Assembly (NCBI GenBank): GCA_945872405.1
Contig: CAMBZT010000002.1
Location: 1 to 64,000, forward strand
DNA from: Chitinophaga pinensis
Lineage (GTDB): Bacteria > Bacteroidota > Bacteroidia > Chitinophagales > CAMDFR01
Length of the DNA: 64,000 nt
Reading direction: 5' to 3'
Position 1 is the first letter of the stretch, and the number at the start of each line of letters is the position of its first letter. Positions 48,820-57,923 of the stretch are shown here, in pieces. Made by a program: the position numbers and the translations under genes. The notes under the pieces are model-generated. The model worked only from the letters and a program-made list of their open reading frames with translations. It searched no databases and was not told where the DNA came from.

Positions 48820-48853
48820 GTAAATAAAAAAGCCTATCGATAAGGATAGGCTT
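48820..48853 (-). terminator. Terminator of the small membrane protein gene
   Basis: On the minus strand: AAGCCTATC, 6-nt loop, GATAGGCTT, then TTTTATTT. It ends 28 nt after the stop codon of the gene at 48882-49115. Confidence 0.85.
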
Positions 48854-48881
48854 GATAAATATATTTAAAAAAAACAGTTGA

Positions 48882-49115
48882 CTATGGACGCATTTCGCTA
48901 TTGTCTTCTTTGGCTACCAAAAGAAAAGTAATGCCGATGGTACATAAGGCCAAACCCACAATCATTGGTAAAGATAAACCATAGTTTGACGCATGTGCAG
49001 TTGGGTCTGTTGGATTGTATGGCAACATAACATTTGAATTTCTAATTAAGAAATAAGTGTAAACACTTACTAGCGTTCCGATAAGGGTGCAAATGATACC
49101 TATAACTTTAGACAT
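48882..49115 (-). CDS. Small two-helix membrane protein
   Basis: A 77-residue protein with two transmembrane helices (VIGIICTLIGTLVSVYTYFLI and LPMIVGLALCTIGITFLLVA) joined by a short polar loop (NPTDPTAHASNYG). I do not recognise a family. It has its own terminator and diverges from the ABC-F gene. The hydrophobic pattern and the terminator support a real gene. Confidence 0.72.
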   Translation of the reverse strand: MSKVIGIICTLIGTLVSVYTYFLIRNSNVMLPYNPTDPTAHASNYGLSLPMIVGLALCTIGITFLLVAKEDNSEMRP

Positions 49116-49219
49116 AAGATGAATTATTTGTATTGCAAAAATGTAAAAACTTTTACAGACTCACAACTAATTTTGAGAAAAACTGAGAAAATCAGCTAAA
49201 AATTCGATAATCTTGCAGC

Positions 49220-51154
49220 GTGTTAACAGTATCAAATTTATCATTACATTTCGGGGGTAGGACTTTATTCGACGGCATCACCTTCCAAATCGTTCGAACA
49301 GACAGAATTGGGCTCGTAGGCAGGAACGGAGCAGGCAAATCGACATTATTAAAGGTATTGACGGGCTTTCAAAAGCCAGATAACGGTGATATCTCGACGC
49401 CCAAAGATTTTGAAATAGGTTATCTACCGCAAGATATCAATAGTCAGAGTACTAAAAGCGTTTACGAAGAAACCAAGACTGCATTTAGCAAGTTTCTTGC
49501 TTTGGAAAGGGAGCTAAAAACTTTGTCGCATCAAATGGAAACGCGTACCGACTATGATAGTGATTCTTACATGGATTTGATTACAGTGTACGGCGAGAAG
49601 GATGCCCTCTTTCACATGATGGGTTCGCACAATATAGATGAAGAGATAGAGAAAATATTGAAGGGGCTTGGTTTTGAGCCCAAGGATATGCAGACGCCTG
49701 TAAGTGAACTGAGTGGTGGATGGCAGATGAGGATTGAGTTGGCGAAAATATTATTACAGAAACCAGATTTGATTTTGTTTGATGAGCCTACCAATCACTT
49801 GGATATTCATTCGATTACTTGGTTAGAAAATTTTCTTCGAGATTATGATGGCGCCATCCTTTTGATATCGCATGACAAAGCCTTTTTGAATAATGTGACC
49901 AACAGAACGATTGAAATTTTTAATGGTGATATTGATGATTACAAAGCCAACTATTCTAAATATATCGACCTAAGAAAAGAGCGCAAAGCGAATCAGATTA
50001 ATGCTAAGAAAAATCAAGAAAGGGAGATACGTCAGATAGAAAGAAATATTGAAAGATTTAGAGCAAAAGCTTCGAAAGCAGCTTTTGCACAATCTTTGGT
50101 GAAGAAGTTGGATAAGCTCGATATTATTGAAGTTGACGAAGAGGATGTATCGAAAATGAACTTACGTTTCCCTGATTCAGTGCCTTCGGGCAAGGTAGTT
50201 TTAGAAGTGAAACACGCTGTAAAAAAATATGGTAATAAAACTATTATTCATAATGAGAGTTTTTATGTAGATAAGGGTGACAGAATTGCTTTTGTAGGCA
50301 AAAACGGAACAGGTAAAACGACCTTGAGTCGTATGATTGCAGGCGATTTAGATTTTGAAGGTGATATAAAAAGGGGTTATAATGTGCACTTAGGTTATTA
50401 TGCACAGCATCAAGCAGAGACATTGGATGGCAACAAGACAGTGTTCGAAACCATTGATGAGGCTGCCACTGGTGAGATGCGAACTAAGGTAAGAACCTTA
50501 TTAGGTTGCTTTTTATTTAGTGGTGAAGATGTAGAGAAGAAGGTGAAAGTATTAAGTGGTGGGGAGAAAGGAAGGGTGGCGATGGCAAAACTTTTATTAG
50601 AGCCAATGAACTTATTGATTTTGGATGAGCCTACGAATCACTTAGACATGGTGTCTAAAGAGACTTTGAAATTAGCCTTGAAAGAATATAAAGGCACTTT
50701 AATATTGGTAAGTCACGATAGAGATTTTTTACAAGGCTTGACCAATCGTATTATGGAGTTTACGGATACTGGCATTAAGGAACATGTGGGAGATATTTAT
50801 GATTTCTTAGAAGAGAAAAAAGCCGAGGATTTTAGAGAATATGAGCGTGCGAAAAACGGGAATATTCCATTAGCAAAATTGAACTCAAGAGCAGAGGTGA
50901 AAAAACAAAATCCTATTGCGAACAAACCTGACGACAAAGAGGCAAAAGCCTTAAAGAATAAGGCTTCTAAGTTAGAGAATCAAATTTCAGAATTAGACAA
51001 TAAGATAGAGGAATTTGAGAAAAAGTTAAAAGATCCTGAGTCTTTTAAAGAGGTAGGCAATGACCCCTCTTTCTACAAAAAATATGAGGAAGTGAAACAA
51101 GCACAAGCCCAATTAATGAAGGATTGGGAAGAGGTTTTAGAACAAATTGGATAA
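49220..51154 (+). CDS. ABC-F family ATPase
   Basis: A 644-residue soluble protein with two ABC cassettes: Walker A GRNGAGKST (34-42) and GKNGTGKTT, signatures LSGGWQMRIELAK and LSGGEKGRVAMAK, and Walker B LILFDEPTNHLD and LLILDEPTNHLD. A linker of charged helices joins the halves and a C-terminal coiled coil (EAKALKNKASKLENQISELDNKIEEF) ends the chain, as in Uup/YdiF. ABC-F proteins act on ribosomes, not in transport. The start is GTG (49220), giving the usual MLTVSNLSLHFGG. Confidence 0.95.
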   Translation: MLTVSNLSLHFGGRTLFDGITFQIVRTDRIGLVGRNGAGKSTLLKVLTGFQKPDNGDISTPKDFEIGYLPQDINSQSTKSVYEETKTAFSKFLALERELKTLSHQMETRTDYDSDSYMDLITVYGEKDALFHMMGSHNIDEEIEKILKGLGFEPKDMQTPVSELSGGWQMRIELAKILLQKPDLILFDEPTNHLDIHSITWLENFLRDYDGAILLISHDKAFLNNVTNRTIEIFNGDIDDYKANYSKYIDLRKERKANQINAKKNQEREIRQIERNIERFRAKASKAAFAQSLVKKLDKLDIIEVDEEDVSKMNLRFPDSVPSGKVVLEVKHAVKKYGNKTIIHNESFYVDKGDRIAFVGKNGTGKTTLSRMIAGDLDFEGDIKRGYNVHLGYYAQHQAETLDGNKTVFETIDEAATGEMRTKVRTLLGCFLFSGEDVEKKVKVLSGGEKGRVAMAKLLLEPMNLLILDEPTNHLDMVSKETLKLALKEYKGTLILVSHDRDFLQGLTNRIMEFTDTGIKEHVGDIYDFLEEKKAEDFREYERAKNGNIPLAKLNSRAEVKKQNPIANKPDDKEAKALKNKASKLENQISELDNKIEEFEKKLKDPESFKEVGNDPSFYKKYEEVKQAQAQLMKDWEEVLEQIG

Positions 51155-51175
51155 AGGATTTACAAATTCTCTTTT

Positions 51176-52186
51176 TTAGTTTTTAATCAAAGCATGTCCA
51201 ATATCCATAATTCGAAGGATAATTTTATCAATATCATTTTTCATTTCTATGTGGTTATTGTTGGAGTCGTGCTCCAACCAGTTTAACAATATTTCTGCAT
51301 CAGGTTGTTTGGCTATTGGGACATTCATTTTTTCTAAAATAGAAGCATTTGCTTTTTGTTCGGGTTGACCTTTCATTGGAATGACAAGCAATTTCTTATG
51401 CAAAAAAAGCGCTTCTGAAATCGTCTGAAAGCCTCCAGCAGTAATGATTCCTGCACATTGTATCAAATGATTGGTAAAGCCTTCCATATTCAGTGGAAAG
51501 ATGCTTATGTTTTGAGTAGTGATAGGATTTTTTTCTGTTTTAGAATAGATGATAAATTTATAATCACTGAATCTTTTATCTCTAAGTATTTGCATCAATT
51601 CGTCATCTGAGTAGGTTAGCAAATATATCAATATAAAATTTTCATTTACGATGCTTGCGTTTCGAATTTCTTTTCTTAATACAGGATAATAGATAAAATC
51701 ATCCATCCTGGTGAAATGCATACCAATCTTGGCTTTCACAGGACACAGAATTTTGGTAACAATATTTGTTTTTAGCTTTAAGCCATGCAATCGAGGAAAA
51801 TTTTTTGAAGTAAGGGAATAAATATTTCCTATGCCAATACAAGGTATATGATAGATTTTAGCCCCCCAACAAGAGACAGGTTCATAATCTGAAATGACTA
51901 AATCATATTTTTTGAAAGGGATACTTTTGATGGACTTAACAAAGGCATACAAATCTAGTTTTGCAAAGCTTTTGAGGTAAGATATCTTTCCTTTTTTACC
52001 ATATTTAAAACTGATGCCTTTGCAATTATAGTTGACGTTTCGAGGCAATTGAATATCGGAATTATTACCGCTAGTGACTACATCTATTTTTTCGATTTCT
52101 GGCTCTAATGCCAACTGTTCTATGATTTCTATAGAACGAGTGATGTGGCCATTTCCTGTAGCCTGTATGCCATACAATATTTTCAT
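51176..52186 (-). CDS. Glycosyltransferase family 28-like protein (MurG fold)
   Basis: A 336-residue GT-B-fold enzyme. N-terminus MKILYGIQATGNGHITRSIEII carries the G-x-G-H motif of MurG-like transferases; the C-terminal half has GFTNHLIQCAGIITAGGFQTISEALFLHKKLLVIPMKGQPEQ, the nucleotide-sugar site of family 28. The acceptor is unknown. It follows the phosphoesterase gene by 60 nt on the same strand; such pairs in Bacteroidota suggest envelope glycolipid or lipid A work (inference). Confidence 0.85.
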   Translation of the reverse strand: MKILYGIQATGNGHITRSIEIIEQLALEPEIEKIDVVTSGNNSDIQLPRNVNYNCKGISFKYGKKGKISYLKSFAKLDLYAFVKSIKSIPFKKYDLVISDYEPVSCWGAKIYHIPCIGIGNIYSLTSKNFPRLHGLKLKTNIVTKILCPVKAKIGMHFTRMDDFIYYPVLRKEIRNASIVNENFILIYLLTYSDDELMQILRDKRFSDYKFIIYSKTEKNPITTQNISIFPLNMEGFTNHLIQCAGIITAGGFQTISEALFLHKKLLVIPMKGQPEQKANASILEKMNVPIAKQPDAEILLNWLEHDSNNNHIEMKNDIDKIILRIMDIGHALIKN

Positions 52187-52246
52187 TTATTACAGTTTAG
52201 TGGTGACAGGAAATTTTTCATTTCTTTGTCCAGATTAATCTCACTA

Positions 52247-53062
52247 CTAAACTGCTTTATTTATGATAGATTGAATGTTAAAGTCTGTTATATCTAAATC
52301 GTCTTCAGAAAAAGTGATGGCGAGATCTTTATAATGAATAAGATTCCATTCGCCTAGATTGTATTCGAGAGAACTCAAATTCTCCACCCAATCACCAGAA
52401 TTTAAATAATGAATAGTTTCATTTTCTATTGTAATATTTTTAATACAAGGTTCGTGTATGTGTCCACAAATTACATATTTCACGCCCTTTTCGTAGGCAA
52501 AGAGGGCAGTGTTTTGCTCGAAGTCGCTGATAAATTTTGCGGCTTTTTTTACACCATCTTTTACCCGTTTAGATAAGGACATTTTTTCTCTTCCTGTTTT
52601 TTCTAGAAGAAAATTAATGGCTCTGTTTAATATAATTAGATAATCATAACCTTTACCACCCAACTTTGCTAGCCATTTGGAATGCTGCATGGTTATATCA
52701 AAAATATCACCATGAAAAAACCAAAATGTTTCATGATTGAGTTGTAATGTCAATTGATTGACTAGTTTAAAGTTGCCTAATTGAATATGGCTAAATTTAC
52801 GGAGATATTCATCGTGATTGCCAGTGATGTAATACACTTGAGTTCCATTCTGCATCATCTTTAGGATGCGACGCAAGACTTTTGTATGTTCCGTAGGAAA
52901 ATAGTTTTTATTGAGTTGCCACATATCAATAATATCTCCATTAAGCACCAAGGTGCTGGGATTAATTGACTTGAGGTAAGCATTTAATTCTTTTGCATGA
53001 CAACCGAAGGTTCCAAGATGAACATCAGAAATAACTGCAATTTCTACATATCTTTTTGACAT
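52247..53062 (-). CDS. LpxH-like metallophosphoesterase
   Basis: A 271-residue calcineurin-like phosphoesterase with intact ligands: SDVHLG, NGDIIDMW, GNHDEYLR, HGDIFD and CGHIHEP. It resembles the 'UDP-2,3-diacylglucosamine diphosphatase' group often found next to a glycosyltransferase in Bacteroidota. It is a paralogue of the gene at 13997-14755, with an extra helical segment (KTGREKMSLSKRVKDGVKKA). Substrate uncertain. Confidence 0.86.
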   Translation of the reverse strand: MSKRYVEIAVISDVHLGTFGCHAKELNAYLKSINPSTLVLNGDIIDMWQLNKNYFPTEHTKVLRRILKMMQNGTQVYYITGNHDEYLRKFSHIQLGNFKLVNQLTLQLNHETFWFFHGDIFDITMQHSKWLAKLGGKGYDYLIILNRAINFLLEKTGREKMSLSKRVKDGVKKAAKFISDFEQNTALFAYEKGVKYVICGHIHEPCIKNITIENETIHYLNSGDWVENLSSLEYNLGEWNLIHYKDLAITFSEDDLDITDFNIQSIINKAV

Positions 53063-53141
53063 AACTAAACGAGTATTGTTTATGGCCGCATTTTACAAAA
53101 AACATGTTACCTAAATGATGACTGCATATTATTAAATAAAT

Positions 53142-53172
53142 AAAAAGGCGACTGAAAACAGTCGCCTTTCTT
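53142..53172 (-). terminator. Terminator after the T9SS protein gene
   Basis: An 11-bp perfect stem AAAGGCGACTG (53144-53154) with CAGTCGCCTTT (53159-53169), 4-nt loop, A/T runs on both sides. Confidence 0.88.
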
Positions 53173-53213
53173 AAATCAAAACCTATTTCGATGAAAAATA
53201 TTCTGGGTTCATT

Positions 53214-54827
53214 CTATTTATTACAAACCATCTTAAGCGTAGTTGCCTCGTTATTGCTTTGGATTTTAACGAAGTAAATACCACCTTGTAAGTTTTCTGT
53301 ATTGATAGAATATGTGTTAAGACCAGCACTAACTGCATCATTCATAATTTGCTTTATGATACGACCACTGATATCAACTAATGAAATATTCAAATTTGTT
53401 GTTTCAGTAGCATTTACATTGACAACGAATTTGTTTGTGAATGGATTTGGATACACCTTGATATTATTCAAATTTGAAATTTCATTCACTGAAGTATAAG
53501 GCGTATTTTCAGAATCAAAGTTTGTCCAACAAGTCATCCAGTTAGTTGTTCCGAATGCACCTCTGAAAGTTACTGTATTATCAAAAAATGAGCTACTTAA
53601 GTTAGCTGCTGAAAAGCTTGCACCCATTAACACTGGAGAACCTGCAGAAGGAATTGCATTAGGAGCAGTTGCATTAAACGGATCGGCCAACATTGCTTCA
53701 GTTGCCGCTGCATAAAAAGTATTACTGTTACCCATCAATGGTACGTTTGCGGAATCAAAAGCAGCTTCGTGATTTCTGCTACATCCTGCCCAAACATTAT
53801 TTTTTAATTCTAAAGTTCCTGCAGTATAGTTTGCTTTCGTAGATGTACCATCGATAAATTCACCAATCGGCCATCCCATAAAAATAGTGTTATAGATTGA
53901 TTGAGTAGAGTTTCTTCTGATGTGTGCTCCTCTTTTAAAGTAAGAAGGTGCTGGAAACGAAACTGTTGATTTTGGGCCAATAGTTGTCACATTACTAAAT
54001 ACTGAACTAGTAAGTGGTGTTGCTGAAGATCCAGTAGCATTATTGTCTGATTCAAAAGTATTAGAAGCACCGGCCGCATCATAATAAGCTGTATCTCTTA
54101 CGGCTAACAAAAATTGACAATGCCCACTGTATCCAAAGTCAGTATCAAAATCATCATCAGTTCCTTTAAATGCTATTAAGTTTTTGCAATTTACAGTACC
54201 ACCAAACCACTCGTAGCTATCGTCACCACTGAAAGAAACTTGGATATGGTCGATTGTTGTACCTGTTCCAACACCACCAAAAGTCAATCCATTGATTTCA
54301 TTATTCAAAACGAAAGCAATACCTGGATATTCTATTCTAACATATTGCATAGTACCAGAATTGCTACCTGCATTTGTTCCACCATAACGACCATCAAATG
54401 AGGCATTATCTACACCACCTTCAATAATACCGTCAATTGGCAAGCCACTAGCCGAATCCTTGATATTGATAGGCGCATCTCCTAACAAGATAATTCCACC
54501 CCAATCTCCCGGAGCACGATCACCAATTGGTTGATTTGAAGTAAAAACGATAGGTTCGCATTCAGTACCTGCCGCTGAAATTTTTCCAGTTCTTGTAATA
54601 ATTAATGTTCCTTTACTTGGCTTATCACCTTTAATAAGTGTACCAGCTTCAATCGTTAGTGTAGCACCGCTTTTAACATACACAAAACCAGTCAATAAAT
54701 AAATATTGTCTTTTGTCCATGTAGTGTTTGCAGTAATGTTACCAGATACTGGAACGTCTGCAGCAAATGTGTTTGCACTCATCGCTATTATTGAAATAAA
54801 TGCGCAAAATTGTATTAGTTTTCTCAT
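53214..54827 (-). CDS. T9SS-secreted beta-helix-like surface protein
   Basis: A 537-residue protein with a Sec signal peptide (cleavage after ...SANTFA, ~22). The body has short repeats typical of a right-handed beta-helix (TWTKDNIYLLTGFVYVKSGATLTIEAGT, GDWGGIILLGDAPI, YVRIEYPGIAF, IDHIQVSFSGDDSYEWFGG). The last ~80 residues are a type A sorting domain (VYPNPFTNKFVVNV, LVDISGRIIKQ, GGIYFVKIQ), so export goes through the T9SS of which SprA is a part. I know this family as frequently sitting beside TonB receptors, sometimes misnamed 'multidrug transporter'. A Pho-box-like repeat precedes it. Function unknown; a role in acquiring phosphate-containing compounds is inference. Confidence 0.9.
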   Translation of the reverse strand: MRKLIQFCAFISIIAMSANTFAADVPVSGNITANTTWTKDNIYLLTGFVYVKSGATLTIEAGTLIKGDKPSKGTLIITRTGKISAAGTECEPIVFTSNQPIGDRAPGDWGGIILLGDAPINIKDSASGLPIDGIIEGGVDNASFDGRYGGTNAGSNSGTMQYVRIEYPGIAFVLNNEINGLTFGGVGTGTTIDHIQVSFSGDDSYEWFGGTVNCKNLIAFKGTDDDFDTDFGYSGHCQFLLAVRDTAYYDAAGASNTFESDNNATGSSATPLTSSVFSNVTTIGPKSTVSFPAPSYFKRGAHIRRNSTQSIYNTIFMGWPIGEFIDGTSTKANYTAGTLELKNNVWAGCSRNHEAAFDSANVPLMGNSNTFYAAATEAMLADPFNATAPNAIPSAGSPVLMGASFSAANLSSSFFDNTVTFRGAFGTTNWMTCWTNFDSENTPYTSVNEISNLNNIKVYPNPFTNKFVVNVNATETTNLNISLVDISGRIIKQIMNDAVSAGLNTYSINTENLQGGIYFVKIQSNNEATTLKMVCNK

Positions 54828-54861
54828 TTTTTTGTTTTTAATATTGTGTTTAATTACGATG

Positions 54862-54917
54862 CAAACAAATAACTATCTTATTATTTTATGCTTACGCATT
54901 TGTTAAGTTTATGTTAA
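54862..54917 (-). promoter_or_regulatory. Pho-box-like repeat and -7 element of the T9SS protein gene
   Basis: On the minus strand: TTAACA-TAAAC-TTAACA (54917-54901), then 31 nt, then TTTGTTTG (54869-54862), one mismatch to TAnnTTTG. The 31-nt spacing equals that of the TonB receptor promoter. The ATG at 54827 follows after a leader of ~28 nt. Confidence 0.62.
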
Positions 54918-55087
54918 ATGCGCCCATATTAATGTTGATTTTTTATTCGTTAACTGGATTATCCATGAATTCAATGAATTTTTTTCTACATTAAAAATAA
55001 AGGAAATCTAAAAAAGAAATTACCTTTACTTCCTTTAAAACTAATGAACATTTAAAAATTAAATCACATCAAAAATTAAGATCAAAA

Positions 55088-56479
55088 ATGGATTTAGAAA
55101 GGAAAAAATTTATCAAAACACTTGCTATTGCGCTACCAGGAATGGTTTTGCTACCGAGCTTTCTTCAGTCTTGTAAGAAAGAAGAATTGCCTAATATTTC
55201 ATGGAATGGCAAAGTGGTAATTATTGGTGCTGGTGCTGCTGGAATATATGCAGCAAGCCTACTTCGTGAATATGCGCCGAATGCAACGATTCAGATTTTG
55301 GAAGCAAGCAACACTTTTGGTGGTAGAATTAAGGCTTTGGAAGGATTTGCAGATTTTAACATAGAATTAGGGGCGGAGGAAATACATGGCAAAAAATCAA
55401 AGTGGTATGATATTGTAAGTAGCACTAATGCAAACTTGTTCACGGCTAGTAGAAGTGAGACGGATTTTATTATGCTTGACAACCGATTAGAAAGCGAAGA
55501 TAGCGCAAAATCTATTGCTGCATATGTGAAGGCAGATGATGCTGCTGGGACAGTTGTAAGATATTCTGGTGGCGAAATCAGCTGCGAAGCCTATGCCCTT
55601 TCTGAAGGGGTGGGCTCAATAGGGTTGCCTTATTTCAATGCGTTAACAGGTAACGAATATGGAACAAGCTCGAGTTTGTTAAGTGCCCCTGGCATTAGCG
55701 CAGAAGATAATTTATGGACTAGCGGAACAGCGAATTACAATGTTTCTAATCGTTCCTATCATTCTATTTTAGAAGAAAAATTTTCTGAGGCGCTTTCATT
55801 AGTTACCTATAACACACAGATCAAAAACATCGACTATTCACAAAGCGATATTTTATTAACGGATCAATCAGGAAATACTTTTACGGCCGACAAAGTTATT
55901 GTTTGCGTTCCTTTGACAATTTTAAAAGCGAATGACATCGCATTTTCACCCACTTTGCCAACTTCTAAACAAGAAGCCATAGATAAAATTGGAATGGGTG
56001 CAGGCATGAAGATAATTTTAAAATTCAGCATTCGCTTTTGGGATGAAAACGCAGGTTCTATCTATGGTAATGGACCTGTTCCTGAATATTGGTATGTATC
56101 AAAAGGAAGAGGAAATGACCATGTGCTCACTGCTTTCGTTATGGGAGACAAGGCAAGCTATTTGAGTAGCGAGGGTAATAACGCTGTGAATATTGTGTTA
56201 GCAGATTTAGACGACATGTATGGTGCTGGGATAGCTAGTGGAAGCATTATTGATAGCCATATAGAGGATTGGTTAAAACATCCATTTATTAAAGGGGCTT
56301 ATTCATTTGCTTCAGAGGCAGGGATCATAAATTTAAGAACGCAATTAGCTCAAAGTATTAATAAGCAAGTCTACTTTGCAGGTGAGGCCACCCACACTAA
56401 AGGACATGTGGCTACCGTGCATGGCGCAATAGAAACAGCCGAAAGTGCGGTTAGTGAGATTTTAAAGGAGTTTTCTTGA
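55088..56479 (+). CDS. FAD-dependent amine oxidase, predicted lipoprotein
   Basis: A 463-residue flavin oxidase of the monoamine/polyamine oxidase type. The N-terminus (RKKFIKTLAIALPGMVLLPSFLQSC) looks like a lipoprotein signal with Cys29; it has R-K rather than a twin-Arg pair, so Tat export is uncertain. The dinucleotide-binding motif VVIIGAGAAGIYAASLL (43-59) and GGRI follow, and the C-terminus has the FAD-binding VYFAGEATHTKGHVATVHGAIETAESAV. Its substrate is unknown. It lies between two genes with Pho-box-like repeats but has no such repeat itself. Confidence 0.87.
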   Translation: MDLERKKFIKTLAIALPGMVLLPSFLQSCKKEELPNISWNGKVVIIGAGAAGIYAASLLREYAPNATIQILEASNTFGGRIKALEGFADFNIELGAEEIHGKKSKWYDIVSSTNANLFTASRSETDFIMLDNRLESEDSAKSIAAYVKADDAAGTVVRYSGGEISCEAYALSEGVGSIGLPYFNALTGNEYGTSSSLLSAPGISAEDNLWTSGTANYNVSNRSYHSILEEKFSEALSLVTYNTQIKNIDYSQSDILLTDQSGNTFTADKVIVCVPLTILKANDIAFSPTLPTSKQEAIDKIGMGAGMKIILKFSIRFWDENAGSIYGNGPVPEYWYVSKGRGNDHVLTAFVMGDKASYLSSEGNNAVNIVLADLDDMYGAGIASGSIIDSHIEDWLKHPFIKGAYSFASEAGIINLRTQLAQSINKQVYFAGEATHTKGHVATVHGAIETAESAVSEILKEFS

Positions 56480-56533
56480 TTTTAAAAATAAGTGGATGCT
56501 AAGTGGTAGGATACACTACTTACTTTATTATCG

Positions 56534-56549
56534 TAATATTGCAATATTA
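56534..56549. promoter_or_regulatory. Perfect 16-bp palindrome before the ACR3 gene (operator candidate)
   Basis: TAATATTG followed directly by CAATATTA, ending 13 nt before the ATG. The position fits a repressor site or a 5' hairpin covering the start region. No ArsR gene is adjacent. Confidence 0.5.
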
Positions 56550-56562
56550 AACTTAAGTAGAA

Positions 56563-57651
56563 ATGTTAGCAGCATCAGCAAACATCGGCAAGAAGAAAAA
56601 GTTAGGGTTTTTAGATAGGTACTTAACCCTATGGATATTTTCGGCAATGCTTATTGGCGTTCTTATTGCCTATTTTATCCCAAGTGCTTCTACCGTCATA
56701 CAATCACTTTCTAAAGGCACTATCAATATCCCAATTGCCATCGGCTTGATATTAATGATGTATCCGCCACTCACTAAGATTGATTTTTCGACATTAAAAG
56801 ACATATTTGACAAGCCCAAATTGCTTTTTATAACATTATTTGTCACATGGGTTATTGGTCCTTTTTTAATGTTTCTTTTATCTATATTTTTTTTAAAGGG
56901 CCATCCAGAATACATGACCGGATTGATTGTTATAGGCTTGGCCCCCTGTATTGCTATGGTTATCGTATGGAGTGAGCTTGCGGAAGGCAATCGAGCATTA
57001 ACAGCAGGATTAATTGGGATCAATAGTCTTTTACAAATTTTCTTTTTCAGTTTGTACGCCTACTTCTATTTAGAATTAATGTTGCCCTTATTTGGAATAA
57101 GAGGAATGATGATTGATATCAGTATGTATGAAATTGCCAAAACAGTAGCACTTTATCTAGGTGTTCCCTTTTTTGCTGCCATGACGAGCCGATTTGTTCT
57201 ATTTAGGATCAAAGGAGAAAAATGGTTTACTCAAAAATTTATACCATTTGTTTCGCCAATCACTTTAGTTGCCCTTTTATTTACTATCGTAGTAATGTTT
57301 AGCCTAAAGGGAGAAATGATTGTAGATATCCCCATAGATGTCATACAAGTTGCGATTCCATTGGTAATTTATTTTATTGTCATGTTTGTGCTTATGTTTT
57401 TTATTGCAAAGTCTTTAGGCTCTAATTATAAAGACTCTGCTTCCGTTTCCTTTACGGCGGCCGGTAATAATTTTGAATTGGCAATTGCTGTTTCTATTGG
57501 TATATTTGGTATTAATAGTGGACAAGCTTTTGTAGGAGTCATTGGTCCATTAGTTGAAGTTCCAGCATTAATTGCTATGGTAAACCTAGCGTTTTGGTTT
57601 AGAAAGAAATATTATAACTCAGAGAAAACAACTCATAAAGAAGCTCAATAA
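56563..57651 (+). CDS. ACR3-type arsenite efflux transporter
   Basis: A 362-residue membrane protein with ten predicted helices. Family text: LDRYLTLWIFSAMLIGVLIAYFIP, IPIAIGLILMMYPPLTKI, the key cysteine in GLAPCIAMVIVWSELAEGN, FTAAGNNFELAIAVSIGIFG and VGPLVEVP-like IGPLVEVPALI. It exports arsenite (or antimonite). No arsC, arsR or other ars gene is adjacent; its neighbours belong to a probable phosphate island, which makes sense because arsenate enters by phosphate uptake (inference). Confidence 0.93.
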   Translation: MLAASANIGKKKKLGFLDRYLTLWIFSAMLIGVLIAYFIPSASTVIQSLSKGTINIPIAIGLILMMYPPLTKIDFSTLKDIFDKPKLLFITLFVTWVIGPFLMFLLSIFFLKGHPEYMTGLIVIGLAPCIAMVIVWSELAEGNRALTAGLIGINSLLQIFFFSLYAYFYLELMLPLFGIRGMMIDISMYEIAKTVALYLGVPFFAAMTSRFVLFRIKGEKWFTQKFIPFVSPITLVALLFTIVVMFSLKGEMIVDIPIDVIQVAIPLVIYFIVMFVLMFFIAKSLGSNYKDSASVSFTAAGNNFELAIAVSIGIFGINSGQAFVGVIGPLVEVPALIAMVNLAFWFRKKYYNSEKTTHKEAQ

Positions 57652-57844
57652 TTTAGGACATCTCAATCGCTTATAAGTTAACTTCTTTTCTAGCTAATTA
57701 TTTAGTTATTATCTCAATGTTTCTTTAAAAAGCATCCCCATTTCTTGTTGTATAAGTAATTTTTCTACACTTTATAAAAAAAGCAACCACGAATCTTCAG
57801 ACTGTTTTATAAATCCATTTAATAAAAAAAGTACCGTTAGCTAT

Positions 57845-57900
57845 TTAACATTCGCTTAACATTGAGGTCACGTTGTATTTTTATTGTGAATATATTTTTG
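57845..57900 (+). promoter_or_regulatory. Pho-box-like repeat and -7 element of the TonB receptor gene
   Basis: TTAACA-TTCGC-TTAACA (57845-57861), then 31 nt, then TATTTTTG (57893-57900), a match to TAnnTTTG. No TTTG -33 box is present, as expected for an activator-dependent promoter. The predicted transcript starts near 57907, supporting the ATG at 57924. Confidence 0.68.
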
Positions 57901-57923
57901 GACCAAATAACGATTGTAGATTT

